Below the pieces are notes generated by a model. That model was not told the origin of the DNA, ran no database searches, and saw nothing but the letters and a program-made list of their open reading frames with translations. The translations under genes and the position numbers were made by a program. A stretch of 64,000 nt of DNA from Clostridium algoriphilum (GTDB lineage: Bacteria; Bacillota; Clostridia; Clostridiales; Clostridiaceae): the NCBI RefSeq assembly GCF_020443705.1, contig NZ_JAIZZK010000015.1, positions 36,332 through 100,331 on the forward strand, written 5' to 3'. How positions within the stretch are numbered: the first letter of the stretch is position 1; each line of letters starts with the position of its first letter. Shown one piece after another: positions 8,408 through 16,480 of this stretch.

Positions 8408-9391
8408 TTGGGTCTAGGTTCATTAATAAAGAAAGTTAAGAAGAGAGAAGACGTTATAGATATCCAGGAGGCATTTAATATATATAGTCTTCTAAGAGCA
8501 AGATATGTTAGTACTCAAACAGTTCAATTATTTAAGAACTTTGTTCATGACGTAGGTTGGGAAATAATCCTAAATAAATTTCAAAATAATTTTGAAAATC
8601 AAATAGATAATTTAGAGAAATTAGGCGAAAAATTTCGTATCATAATGCCAAACAGACCTCCGGTGGACGTCAAGTTTGCAACCCGTCTTAATGGTGTAAC
8701 AGATGATTATATATATAAAAAGATATACCATGACCTTGTAGCGCAGCTGATGTCTCTTAACCATGCAGTTCGTTCAACCAGTACGAATGATAATTTAAGA
8801 CATATTATCATACAAGATTTAATAGGTCATTTTGAGGACTTTGATACTCTTTATAAGTTTGGTAAATTGAAAGGTTGGGAAGAGACGTATCCTACTTACA
8901 AGACTGCTATTAGTCAGGAAGAAGAACAGCTTTCCACGTCAGAAGCGTTTCATATTTGGGATCATATTGTTATGAGATATGAACAAATTGAACTTATAGG
9001 TATATTCTCAAGTTTTGCTCATGATACTGAGTTTAAAGTAATACTTCAACATGGGTTATATATTTATAACAAGCAGGTTAAAAAGCTTGAACAGTTAGCA
9101 CTAAAGCTTAATATACCGCTGCCGAACAGATCGGCACTACCAGTAACGGCTCCCATCGATCCTGAAATGATTACGGATAAGTTTATGTACCGAATTATTT
9201 TAAGCTGGGAATTAGCCTCCTTAGACGCTCATGTCAGAGCAACCATTGAGACAATTAGGAACGAGCCATTGCGTAAGTTATGGAGCGGGCTCCTTAATTC
9301 AGAGTTAGAGTATTACGATAAATATCTGAAGTATGGAAAGATGAAAGGTTGGACAAGAGTAGTCCCAATTTATGGGGAGCCAGTGACATAA
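8408..9391 (+). CDS. DUF3231 family protein, internally duplicated
   Basis: About 327 aa of two homologous halves. Repeated marks are EAFNIYSLLRARY / EAFHIWDHIVMRY, a FVHDVGWEIIL / FAHDTEFKVIL helix, MPNRPP / LPNRSALPV, and a closing KFGKLKGWEETYPTY / KYGKMKGWTRVVPIY. This is the DUF3231 pattern, a mostly helical Bacillota family of unknown function with a ferritin/coat-protein-like look. Ribosome site GAGGGGTGA (8394-8402) best serves TTG 8408; the in-frame GTG at 8399 overlaps it. It closes the block with the PAS kinase and CheB-CheR fusion (79-bp gap) and is followed by a terminator. A link to those signalling genes is inferred from position only. Confidence 0.82.
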   Translation: MGLGSLIKKVKKREDVIDIQEAFNIYSLLRARYVSTQTVQLFKNFVHDVGWEIILNKFQNNFENQIDNLEKLGEKFRIIMPNRPPVDVKFATRLNGVTDDYIYKKIYHDLVAQLMSLNHAVRSTSTNDNLRHIIIQDLIGHFEDFDTLYKFGKLKGWEETYPTYKTAISQEEEQLSTSEAFHIWDHIVMRYEQIELIGIFSSFAHDTEFKVILQHGLYIYNKQVKKLEQLALKLNIPLPNRSALPVTAPIDPEMITDKFMYRIILSWELASLDAHVRATIETIRNEPLRKLWSGLLNSELEYYDKYLKYGKMKGWTRVVPIYGEPVT

Positions 9392-9472
9392 ATTGAGAAA
9401 AAACTATATGCACAATTAATGACTACATAAAGAATGTCTATGCCATACATAACAAGCCTAAGAGAGAAATAT

Positions 9473-9511
9473 GATAGAACTAAGGAGTGAATTTCCTTAG
9501 TTCTATTTTTA
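9473..9511 (+). terminator. Terminator after the DUF3231 gene
   Basis: Stem TAGAACTAAGGA / TCCTTAGTTCTA, 7-nt loop, followed by TTTTTA. It is a strong rho-independent terminator 80 bp after the DUF3231 stop. It matches the hairpin at 3286-3324 at 35 of 39 bases. Confidence 0.85.
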
Positions 9512-9677
9512 CGCTTTTTCACTGCGGGTTATGGGACGGTAAATAATAAAAGGAAAATATATTTTAAATATAATAAATATTACTAATGTATATTAAATTT
9601 TGTTATAATGTAATAAATTTAAAATTAGTAAACATATATATAATATAATTTTGGACAAAAATGCGAGTGTGATTTCA

Positions 9678-9812
9678 ATGAATAATATTATAAAATTTTA
9701 TGATGAATATTATGAAGACAGTAGACTTACGAAGAATAGTGCAAAAAAAGTTAAATTCAGTGTAATGTTAAACCGTTTAATTAGGGTGAGGAGAATGATA
9801 TGGAAATATTAA
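9678..9812 (+). pseudogene. Remnant: N-terminal end of a class I SAM methyltransferase
   Basis: A 44-codon frame (MNNIIKFYDEYYEDSRL..., then TKNSAKKVKFSV) resembles the opening of the FYNDYDEDGRLTRDNAHKVEF-type SAM methyltransferases common in clostridia, but stops before any SAM-binding motif. Its 3' end overlaps the start of the next GNAT gene by 13 bases. I read it as the stump of a gene cut off by insertion of the acetyltransferase. It could instead be a leader peptide; the match is short, so this is tentative. Confidence 0.4.
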
Positions 9813-10327
9813 TTACTAATAGATTGAACATAAGACTGTGGAGAGAAACTGATAGCAACGATTTATATGAATATGCCAAAAGTGAATTAGTGGGGCCTAA
9901 TGCTGGTTGGCCACCACATAAAAATGAGCAAGAAAGCAAAGATATAATAAAAATGTTCACAAAAAATAATGATACATATGCTATTGTTTTAAAAGCAGAA
10001 AATAAAGTTATAGGTAGTATAGGACTTCATGATAGAAAACCTGATATAACTCTTTCTAACTTAAAACAAAAAGAAATAGGCTACGTTTTAAACCCTAAAT
10101 ATTGGGGTAATGGATTTATGCCTGAGGCGGTAGAGTGTTTAATTAATTATGGATTTAATGAATTAAACCTAGATTTAATTTGGTGTGGACATTATGATTT
10201 TAATAATAATTCTAAAAGAGTAATTGAAAAATGTAAATTTAAATATAGGTTGCAAAAAAAGGAGAATGTAAAGTTATTAGATAACAAAGAAGTTACCACC
10301 TTATATTATAATATTTTTAAATCATAA
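9800..10327 (+). CDS. GNAT acetyltransferase, RimJ/RimL type
   Basis: 175 aa. The N-terminal ITNRLNIRLWRETD, the central VIGSIGLHDR, the acetyl-CoA-binding stretch IGYVLNPKYWGNGFMPEAVE and the C-terminal FNNNSKRVIEKCKFKY are typical of RimJ/RimL-like enzymes, which acetylate protein N-termini, amino groups or small molecules. The start ATG 9800 follows GTGAGGAG at 9786-9793. Substrate cannot be predicted. It sits among other small enzymes and remnants in a patchy accessory stretch. Confidence 0.88.
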   Translation: MEILITNRLNIRLWRETDSNDLYEYAKSELVGPNAGWPPHKNEQESKDIIKMFTKNNDTYAIVLKAENKVIGSIGLHDRKPDITLSNLKQKEIGYVLNPKYWGNGFMPEAVECLINYGFNELNLDLIWCGHYDFNNNSKRVIEKCKFKYRLQKKENVKLLDNKEVTTLYYNIFKS

Positions 10328-10501
10328 TATTAATTTGATTATTCAGCAAGATTATAAATTCTAGATATTGTAAAGCAAAAGTAGAATATAATAAAAATTA
10401 TTAAAGTTAGGCAGAAGATAATATACAGTATAAGTGCGGTATGATGGAATCATACAGTAATATAAAAGAAAAACTATTATATAGTTTGAAGGAGAACTAA
10501 G

Positions 10502-11005
10502 ATGAAATTTACAAAAGCAACTGAAAAAGATGTTAACAGTATAATGAATATTATTGAGCAGGCACAAGCTTACTTTAAGGAACATGCAATCAATCAATGG
10601 CAGGATAATTACCCTAACCTTGAAACAGTAAAGAATGATATTACTAATGAAAATGGATACGTTTTGTTAAAAGATAATGATGTAGTCGGTACTGTAGTAG
10701 TTACATTTGACGGAGATAAAAACTATGAATTTATTTATAATGGTAAATGGACCAGCAATGATAAATATGCAGTAATTCATAGAATGGCTATTGAATCCAA
10801 ATGTAAAGGAATAGGATTATCATCTGTGATTATTAAAAACATAGAAAGAATTTGTTTGGATATGAGCATACATAGTATAAGAATTGACACACATAAAGAA
10901 AATATATCTATGCAGAAGTTATTGCAGAAAAATGGTTTTAAGTATTGTGGAATAATTTATTTAGAAGACAAAAGTAAAAGAATTGCTTTTGAGAGAATGC
11001 TATAA
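10502..11005 (+). CDS. GNAT family N-acetyltransferase
   Basis: 167 aa. The N-terminal KFTKATEKDVNSIMNIIEQAQ and central VIHRMAIESKCKGIGLSSVIIKNIE (acetyl-CoA loop K-G-I-G) followed by IRIDTHKENISMQKLLQKNGFKYCG are the standard GNAT fold signature. GAAGGAG before ATG 10502 fixes the start. The segment AYFKEHAINQWQDNYP is typical of the clostridial branch acting on unknown small amines. Unrelated in detail to the GNATs at 9800 and 12984, so these are not recent duplicates. Confidence 0.87.
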   Translation: MKFTKATEKDVNSIMNIIEQAQAYFKEHAINQWQDNYPNLETVKNDITNENGYVLLKDNDVVGTVVVTFDGDKNYEFIYNGKWTSNDKYAVIHRMAIESKCKGIGLSSVIIKNIERICLDMSIHSIRIDTHKENISMQKLLQKNGFKYCGIIYLEDKSKRIAFERML

Positions 11006-11012
11006 AAATATC

Positions 11013-11198
11013 GAAATATCAAGGCACTTGAATTTCAAAAATTATATGATAGCACATTCTGAAGAAGCAAGGAGATACAGTGAGTTAAAAAGACAACTGG
11101 CTATTGAGTTTACGCATGATAATGAAGGTTACTGCAATGGTAAAGATGCTTTTATAAAAGATATTGATATAAAAGCTGAAAGGTGGGCAAAGAAATAA
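11013..11198 (+). pseudogene. GrpB-family (UPF0157) C-terminal remnant
   Basis: About 60 codons reading ISRHLNFKNYMIAHSEEARRYSELKR and then YCNGKDAFIKDIDIKAERW match the C-terminal third of GrpB/UPF0157 proteins, which are normally about 170-180 aa. The N-terminal nucleotidyltransferase-like part is missing, and the only upstream in-frame starts lie inside the GNAT gene ending at 11005. No ribosome site of its own is seen. It is most likely a truncated gene left by a deletion that joined the GNAT gene to the end of grpB. Confidence 0.65.
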
Positions 11199-11390
11199 TG
11201 TTTTAGTATTTACAGATAGTGAGGTACAATAGTAAGCTACTATAAATAATGATCTGGATTTAATGATATAGAACCAAATACCTTTTTTATGATGAGAAAA
11301 TTAATTATTCTTTATTTCTAATGAGTGCAAGGAAGTATACAAATACTTAGTTGAGCATTAGTACGAAGTAACTTATAGGGGAGATCAAAT

Positions 11391-11924
11391 ATGATGAAAA
11401 ATGTACAAGCAGTATTTATGGATCGAGATGGTACTATGGGGGGAAACAATTGTGTAACATACCCTGATAAGTTTGTTTTATATCATTTCACGGATAAAGC
11501 TATAAAAATGTTAAAAAGTAATGGAATTAGAGTACTTGCATTCACAAATCAACCAGGTATATCAGTTGGAGAAGCTACAGAAGAAGATTTTATAGAGGAG
11601 TTAACAGGGTTTGGAATTGAGAAAGTTTACTTATGTCCTCATACACCCAATGATAGTTGTAAATGTAGGAAGCCTGAGCCGGGATTGTTATTGAAGGCAC
11701 AAAAAGATTATGGGCTAGACCTTACAAGTTGTATTGTAATTGGTGATAGATGGAGTGATATGATTGCGGCAGAAAGAGTTAGTATGGGGAAAATACTTGT
11801 ATTAACTGGAGCAGGGAATGAAACATTTGCGAAATATAGAGATAAGTGGCCAGAAAAGAAGCCAGATTATGTAGCAAATAATGTTTTGGAGGCTGTTGAA
11901 TGGATTTTATCTACACTACAGTAA
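11391..11924 (+). CDS. HAD-IIIA phosphatase, GmhB/histidinol-phosphatase-like
   Basis: 177 aa. Motif I FMDRDGTMGG carries the nucleophile and acid/base aspartates, motif II is AFTNQPG, the loop CPHTPNDSCKCRKPEPG has the spaced Cys/His residues of the zinc-binding GmhB/HisB-N group, and motif IV is IGDRWSDMIAA. These enzymes remove phosphate from sugar bisphosphates or histidinol phosphate. No heptose or histidine genes are near, so the substrate is open. ATG 11391 follows GGGGAG; the SGNH hydrolase gene starts 23 bp after the stop and is probably co-transcribed. Confidence 0.85.
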   Translation: MMKNVQAVFMDRDGTMGGNNCVTYPDKFVLYHFTDKAIKMLKSNGIRVLAFTNQPGISVGEATEEDFIEELTGFGIEKVYLCPHTPNDSCKCRKPEPGLLLKAQKDYGLDLTSCIVIGDRWSDMIAAERVSMGKILVLTGAGNETFAKYRDKWPEKKPDYVANNVLEAVEWILSTLQ

Positions 11925-11947
11925 TTATTTATAGAGGAGACAATTAA

Positions 11948-12520
11948 ATGAGCATAGTATGTATAGGAGATAGCTTAACATTTGGATATGGGGTTAATGA
12001 TTCAGATAACTGGGTTAGTATAGTTTCTGAAAGGGTTAAAAATAAAATTATTAATAAAGGTGTACCAGGAGATACAACAAGAGGAATGAAAGAAAGATTT
12101 ATAAATGATGTTGTTAATTATAAGCCATCAAAGGTTTTAATTATGGGAGGAACGAATGATATATTTACAAATACAAGTATGATTACTATTTTAAATAATA
12201 TAAAAAACATGGTAGAAGTATGTGAAACAAATAATATTGTTCCAATAATATTAACACCATTGCCTGTTAAAGAGAACCTTTATATAAAGCTAATGTTTGT
12301 AGATATGAATTATAAAAAGGTTAATGAGCGTCTAGTAGAGTTACGCAAATTATTGCTTCAGTATGGAAAGGATAAAAATATTAATTCTATCGATTTAGGC
12401 AACCTTTTACCTAAGAATATAAACTTAGAAGAATACTTTTTAGAAGATGGAATACATGTATCAAAAGAAATTCATAAAGAAATGGCTGAAATAATATATA
12501 AAGGCATGTTATCATTATAG
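11948..12520 (+). CDS. SGNH/GDSL-type hydrolase
   Basis: 190 aa. Block I IGDSLTFGYGV with catalytic Ser9, block III GGTNDI, and block V DGIHVSKEIH with the catalytic Asp/His are all visible, which defines an SGNH esterase/lipase of the TesA/arylesterase size. No signal peptide is seen, so it acts in the cytoplasm. GAGGAGA before ATG 11948 supports the start. Substrate is unknown; position suggests co-expression with the HAD phosphatase upstream. Confidence 0.88.
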   Translation: MSIVCIGDSLTFGYGVNDSDNWVSIVSERVKNKIINKGVPGDTTRGMKERFINDVVNYKPSKVLIMGGTNDIFTNTSMITILNNIKNMVEVCETNNIVPIILTPLPVKENLYIKLMFVDMNYKKVNERLVELRKLLLQYGKDKNINSIDLGNLLPKNINLEEYFLEDGIHVSKEIHKEMAEIIYKGMLSL

Positions 12521-12983
12521 TTAATGAACAGATGCAAATAGTATTACAGAAAAATTACTTTTACATTCTAATATAACTTAATAAGATATGGATCATAAGA
12601 AAGATGGTATATCTATTTAAAAAGCCTATAATTAATATAGGGTGTCCAGAATTGATATTATCTGAATATTAAGATATAATACTTAATATGAAATAATATA
12701 AAGTATTATATTCAAAATGTAGAATTCGTATAGGGTTAACTAAAAGCAATTTTTTTTAAAAGTGTGTTTCTATCGTATTTTTATCGAATATTTTTAATTA
12801 TAAATGAAACCGTTTTAGAAATGTTGTAGCTTTAGAATATTACTATTCACATGAAGTAATAAATCAGATAATAATTCAGAAAAAATACATCATACATATA
12901 GATATTAAAGATTCATAAAATATTAGGAAATTTATAACTATCATTATTATAAAACAAAGCAATAAACAAGTTAGGGGGATATT
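12521..12983. other. 463-bp AT-rich stretch without a supported gene
   Basis: Both strands are broken by stops and no ribosome-site-plus-start pair leads a plausible frame, apart from TTAGGGGGA directly before the GNAT gene at 12984. I saw no clear terminator hairpin for the upstream gene and no recognisable remnant. Confidence 0.5.
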
Positions 12984-13460
12984 ATGAATATATGTATAGT
13001 AGAGAAAAGTAAAAATGAACTTAAGCTTATGAAGCCATTTTGGATATTGCTTAATTCTATCCGTTTTAATAAATCAATCTACTTTAAGAAGGATTATGAG
13101 GAACTTAAATTTGAAAAAAGAATGGAAATTATTTATGAAAAGGCACAGAAAGGTAAAATAAAATTTAATATGCTATTAGATAATAATAACGGAAAATACA
13201 TAGGATATTCTTTAAGTTCAATAGAAAATAATTTAGGTGAAATAGAGTCTATTTATATAGATGTTAAGTATCGTAGGATTGGTTTAGGTGGTAAAATCAT
13301 GAGGGATGCTTTAAATTGGTTTGAAGTAAATTCAATAACAGATATTCAAATGAATGTAGTTTATGCAAATGTTGAAGCATTGCTTTTTTATGAACGTTAT
13401 GGATTTTATATAGGAAATTATATTTTGAAAAGGAAATCATATTTAAATCATAAATCATAA
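12984..13460 (+). CDS. GNAT family N-acetyltransferase
   Basis: 158 aa. The core IESIYIDVKYRRIGLGGKIMRDALNWF contains the R-R-I-G-L-G acetyl-CoA loop, followed by IQMNVVYANVEALLFYERYGFYIG, the typical last strand-helix of GNAT enzymes. The first 50 residues are unusual and rich in Lys/Phe. ATG 12984 follows TTAGGGGGA. The gene stands alone between two AT-rich gaps. Substrate unknown. Confidence 0.87.
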   Translation: MNICIVEKSKNELKLMKPFWILLNSIRFNKSIYFKKDYEELKFEKRMEIIYEKAQKGKIKFNMLLDNNNGKYIGYSLSSIENNLGEIESIYIDVKYRRIGLGGKIMRDALNWFEVNSITDIQMNVVYANVEALLFYERYGFYIGNYILKRKSYLNHKS

Positions 13461-13837
13461 ATTCTAATTATAATGATAAGTAATTATTCAAGATAGGTTA
13501 AAATAATACTTTAGATAATTTAGAATTAATATGTTAATATTTACCGGGAAATAAGTGCAAAATTATAATGAAAATTGTAATTCACAAAATAGGTTTATTG
13601 TTATATAATTAAAAAGATGACATAGTACATGGAGCGAAGAGTTGTAGAAGCTATAATATAGTTTCTATTTTTTTGCATATTACATAGAGTGAAAATAAGA
13701 TAGCCTATACTATTTTTCAATATTGTAGCAAGTAAATCGTTAAATAAAAAAGCTACAGTGGAGAAACAAAGTGAAATAGAGACAAGCATTAGACTAACAA
13801 TAATTATTTTAAGAATTTAATAATTTAGTTAAAAAAT
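13461..13837. other. AT-rich gap without a supported gene
   Basis: Nothing convincing. A hydrophobic minus-strand frame at 13601-13789 has no ribosome site and no recognisable family and was not accepted. Confidence 0.45.
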
Positions 13838-13895
13838 GTACCCTTTTTTATTTGAGTAGCATATAAAGTAGTATAAAATCAAAAAAGGAGGGTAC
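13838..13895 (+). promoter_or_regulatory. Inverted repeat covering the ribosome site of the holin-like gene
   Basis: GTACCCTTTTTT at 13838-13849 is complementary, with one bulge, to AAAAAAGGAGGGTAC at 13881-13895, which contains the Shine-Dalgarno sequence of the gene at 13899. If transcription starts upstream of 13838 the RNA could fold and hide the ribosome site. If the TATAAA at 13872 is the -10 box, the left arm is not transcribed and the repeat has no such role. Confidence 0.4.
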
Positions 13896-13898
13896 GTG

Positions 13899-14288
13899 AT
13901 GGTAGAGATAATTATACAATATGTATTAATTGTGCTTTTAGTAACAGGCCTTGGTTATTTAGCTTATTTGTTAAAAGAGAAAGACATAAATATTAAGGAT
14001 GACTATTTTGGGTTTGCTTATGTAATACTTGGTTCATTATCTTCTAGTGAATCTACGCCTGAAAATGCAAAGATAATTCTTAGAATCGTTTCAAAAGCAG
14101 TGCAATATGTAGAAACTAACTATAAAAATAGCGAGAATACCCTTAAAGAAGAAGAAGCTATTAAAATATCAAAAGATGCTGTTAGTACATTAAGTTTTAA
14201 AAGTAATATAGATAATGAGAGCCTAAAATATCTAATAAGAGTAGCTGCGGCATTATTGCCACCAACTAATAAAAAAAAGATTGAGTGA
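13899..14288 (+). CDS. Small membrane-anchored protein, LLH-holin-like
   Basis: 129 aa. One N-terminal membrane helix (IIIQYVLIVLLVTGLGYLAYLL) is followed by a soluble helical part with KAVQYVETNYKNSENTLKEEEAIKISKDAV and ESLKYLIRVAAALLPP. This layout resembles phage holins of the LLH family (Pfam Phage_holin_6_1), but no lysin or other phage gene is near, so it may be a stray phage gene or an unrelated membrane protein. ATG 13899 is chosen over the GTG just before it because AAAGGAGGG ends at 13892. Family call is tentative. Confidence 0.5.
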   Translation: MVEIIIQYVLIVLLVTGLGYLAYLLKEKDINIKDDYFGFAYVILGSLSSSESTPENAKIILRIVSKAVQYVETNYKNSENTLKEEEAIKISKDAVSTLSFKSNIDNESLKYLIRVAAALLPPTNKKKIE

Positions 14289-14403
14289 TTTGACACTAAA
14301 AACAGAGCCGATTACAGTGTTGGCCGGCAGGAAAGGTCTATTTTGCCGGTTAATATTTATATAGCATATTGGGTAAAATTAATATGAATAAGTTGAAATT
14401 TGC

Positions 14404-14433
14404 TAAAAAACAGAAACGAATGTTCTGATTTTT
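14404..14433 (+). terminator. Probable terminator before parE
   Basis: AAAAAACAGAA, a 7-nt loop, then TTCTGATTTTTT: a short stem followed by a T-run, about 120 bp after the holin-like gene. A second weak GC-rich hairpin (CCGGCA / TGCCGG, 14324-14349) lies just upstream. Either could end the holin-like transcript. Confidence 0.5.
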
Positions 14434-14510
14434 TATTTATTTCGCTTTACCTTTTGCAAAGAAACATATAAAATAGCAAATGTATGATAAAATTTTACTG
14501 GAGGATTTTT

Positions 14511-16466
14511 ATGAGTTTTGATAATGAAGAAATTCAAACATATGATGTAACGGACTTAACTTCTCTAGAAAAGCTAGAGCCTGTACGAATAAGGCCTGGT
14601 ATGTACATAGGGTCCACAGGAAGCAAAGGCCTGCATCATTGTATATGGGAGATTTTAGATAATTCCATAGATGAAATAGCTAATGGCTATGGCGATAAAG
14701 CTGAAATAATATTAAATAAAGATAAAAGTGTTACTATTATTGATAATGGTAGAGGAATTCCTACAGGAATACACCCAATTAAAAATAAATCTGGTGTGGA
14801 AATGGTATTCACTGAACTTCATACTGGTGGAAAGTTTAATAATAAGAATTATAAGACTTCAGGAGGGCTTCATGGTGTTGGAGCAGCTGTTGTAAATGCA
14901 TTATCAGAATGGTTACTAGTCGAGATAAAACAAAAGGGGAAAATTTTCACTCAAAGATTTGAATATGCCTATGATAAAGAGCTTAAAAGACTTATGCCAG
15001 GTACACCAGTTGGCAAGCTTGAGATAGTTGGAGAAACAAAACAAACGGGTAGTAAGGTTACTTTTATGCCTGATAAAAATGTGTTCACTACTTTGGAATT
15101 TAGTTCTGATTTTATTGATGAAAGATTACAAGAATTGGCGTTCCAAAATAAAGGAATTACTTTGGTTTTTGATGATAGAAGAAAAGAAGGAAATGTCCCA
15201 AAGGAGTATCACTCTGAACGTGGCCTTCTAGATTTTATAGATTATCTAAATGAGAGCAAAACACTTCTTCACAAAGAGCCTATATTCTATCAAGGTGAAA
15301 AAGAAATAAATGGATTACAATTATTTGGAGAAGTATGTATGCAATTTACTGACTCTACAACAGAATACATTGCAAGCTATGTTAACAATATACCTACTAC
15401 AGAATCAGGGACTCACGAAACAGGATTTAAAACAGGGATGACAAGGGCTTTTAAAGAAGGGGCTAGAAAGCTTAATCTTTTAAAAGAGAAAGATAAGGAA
15501 TTTGAAGGTGACGATTTAAGAGAAGGAATGACTGCAATAGTTAGAATTAAAATAAGTAATCCAATCTTTGAAGGGCAAACTAAAAGTAAGCTAGGTAATA
15601 ATGAGGCTTATAGCATAATGAATGAATTGAGTTATGTGAAAATACTAGAATGGATAGAAGACAATAAAGAAATGGCTACAAACATTATAAATAATGCCGT
15701 TTCTGCTGCTTCAAGGCGAGATAAAATAAAAAAAATCAATGAAGCCGAAAGAAAAAAGATAGGTAAAGGAGCTTCTCCTCTTGCTGGGAAAATTGCAGTA
15801 TGTACTCTTAAAAATTCAGAGTTTACAGAGTTCATAGTGGTTGAGGGAGATTCGGCTGGTGGAAGTGCAAAACAAGCTAGGGATAGAAGGTTTCAAGCTA
15901 TAATGCCATCAAAGGGCAAAATTATGAATACAGAAAAACAAAAGCTTGAGAATGTATTAGCTAGTGAAGAACTTAAAATATTTAACACTGCAATTGGAAC
16001 AGGAGTTTTAGATAACTACAATGAGAAAAGTTTAAAATATGGTAAGATAATTATTTTAAGTGATGCAGATGTTGATGGATATCATATTAGGACATTATGG
16101 ATGACTTATATTTATAGATATATGAGGCAGTTGATTGCAAACGGTCATCTTTACATGGGAATGCCTCCACTTTATAAGGTTTATAAGCAAACTAAAAATG
16201 GAGAAGTGGCAAAGTATGCATATAGTGATGAGCAATTAGAGAAGACTAAAAAAGAAATTGGAAAAGGTGCTTTTATTCAAAGGTATAAAGGTCTTGGAGA
16301 AATGAATCCAGATCAACTTTGGGAAACTACACTAAACCCTAATACCAGAACCTTGCAGCAAGTGACTATAGAGGATGCAGCAAAGGCAGAGAAGATGGTT
16401 TCACTTCTAATGGGGGATGTGGTTGCACCTAGAAAAAGTTACATGTATAAATATGCAGAGTTTTAA
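14511..16466 (+). CDS. parE: DNA topoisomerase IV subunit B (type IIA ATPase subunit)
   Basis: 651 aa from ATG 14511, which has TGGAGGA 6 nt upstream; an in-frame ATG at 14484 has no ribosome site. GHKL ATPase marks are RPGMYIGSTGSKGLHH, EILDNSIDEIANG, DNGRGIPTG and GGLHGVGAAVVNALS; the TOPRIM part has VVEGDSAGGSAKQARDRRFQAI and DADVDGYHIRTL; the end has RYKGLGEMNPDQLWETT. With ParC it decatenates daughter chromosomes and relaxes supercoils. The short insert-free TOPRIM region and pairing with a non-GyrA subunit next door favour ParE over GyrB. It is 14 bp from parC and surely in the same operon. Confidence 0.92.
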   Translation: MSFDNEEIQTYDVTDLTSLEKLEPVRIRPGMYIGSTGSKGLHHCIWEILDNSIDEIANGYGDKAEIILNKDKSVTIIDNGRGIPTGIHPIKNKSGVEMVFTELHTGGKFNNKNYKTSGGLHGVGAAVVNALSEWLLVEIKQKGKIFTQRFEYAYDKELKRLMPGTPVGKLEIVGETKQTGSKVTFMPDKNVFTTLEFSSDFIDERLQELAFQNKGITLVFDDRRKEGNVPKEYHSERGLLDFIDYLNESKTLLHKEPIFYQGEKEINGLQLFGEVCMQFTDSTTEYIASYVNNIPTTESGTHETGFKTGMTRAFKEGARKLNLLKEKDKEFEGDDLREGMTAIVRIKISNPIFEGQTKSKLGNNEAYSIMNELSYVKILEWIEDNKEMATNIINNAVSAASRRDKIKKINEAERKKIGKGASPLAGKIAVCTLKNSEFTEFIVVEGDSAGGSAKQARDRRFQAIMPSKGKIMNTEKQKLENVLASEELKIFNTAIGTGVLDNYNEKSLKYGKIIILSDADVDGYHIRTLWMTYIYRYMRQLIANGHLYMGMPPLYKVYKQTKNGEVAKYAYSDEQLEKTKKEIGKGAFIQRYKGLGEMNPDQLWETTLNPNTRTLQQVTIEDAAKAEKMVSLLMGDVVAPRKSYMYKYAEF

Positions 16467-16480
16467 GGAGGTTTTATTAA

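Noticed and set aside
10361..10597. 78-codon minus-strand frame overlapping a GNAT start
   Set aside because: Cys/Tyr/Ile/Leu-rich product of AT-rich DNA, overlapping a well-supported gene.
13601..13789. 62-codon hydrophobic minus-strand frame
   Set aside because: No ribosome site, no recognised family; AT-rich DNA often gives such frames.
14324..14349. GC-rich hairpin CCGGCA / TGCCGG as a riboswitch or terminator
   Set aside because: Only six pairs with a 14-nt loop and no T-run; the hairpin at 14404 is a better terminator.
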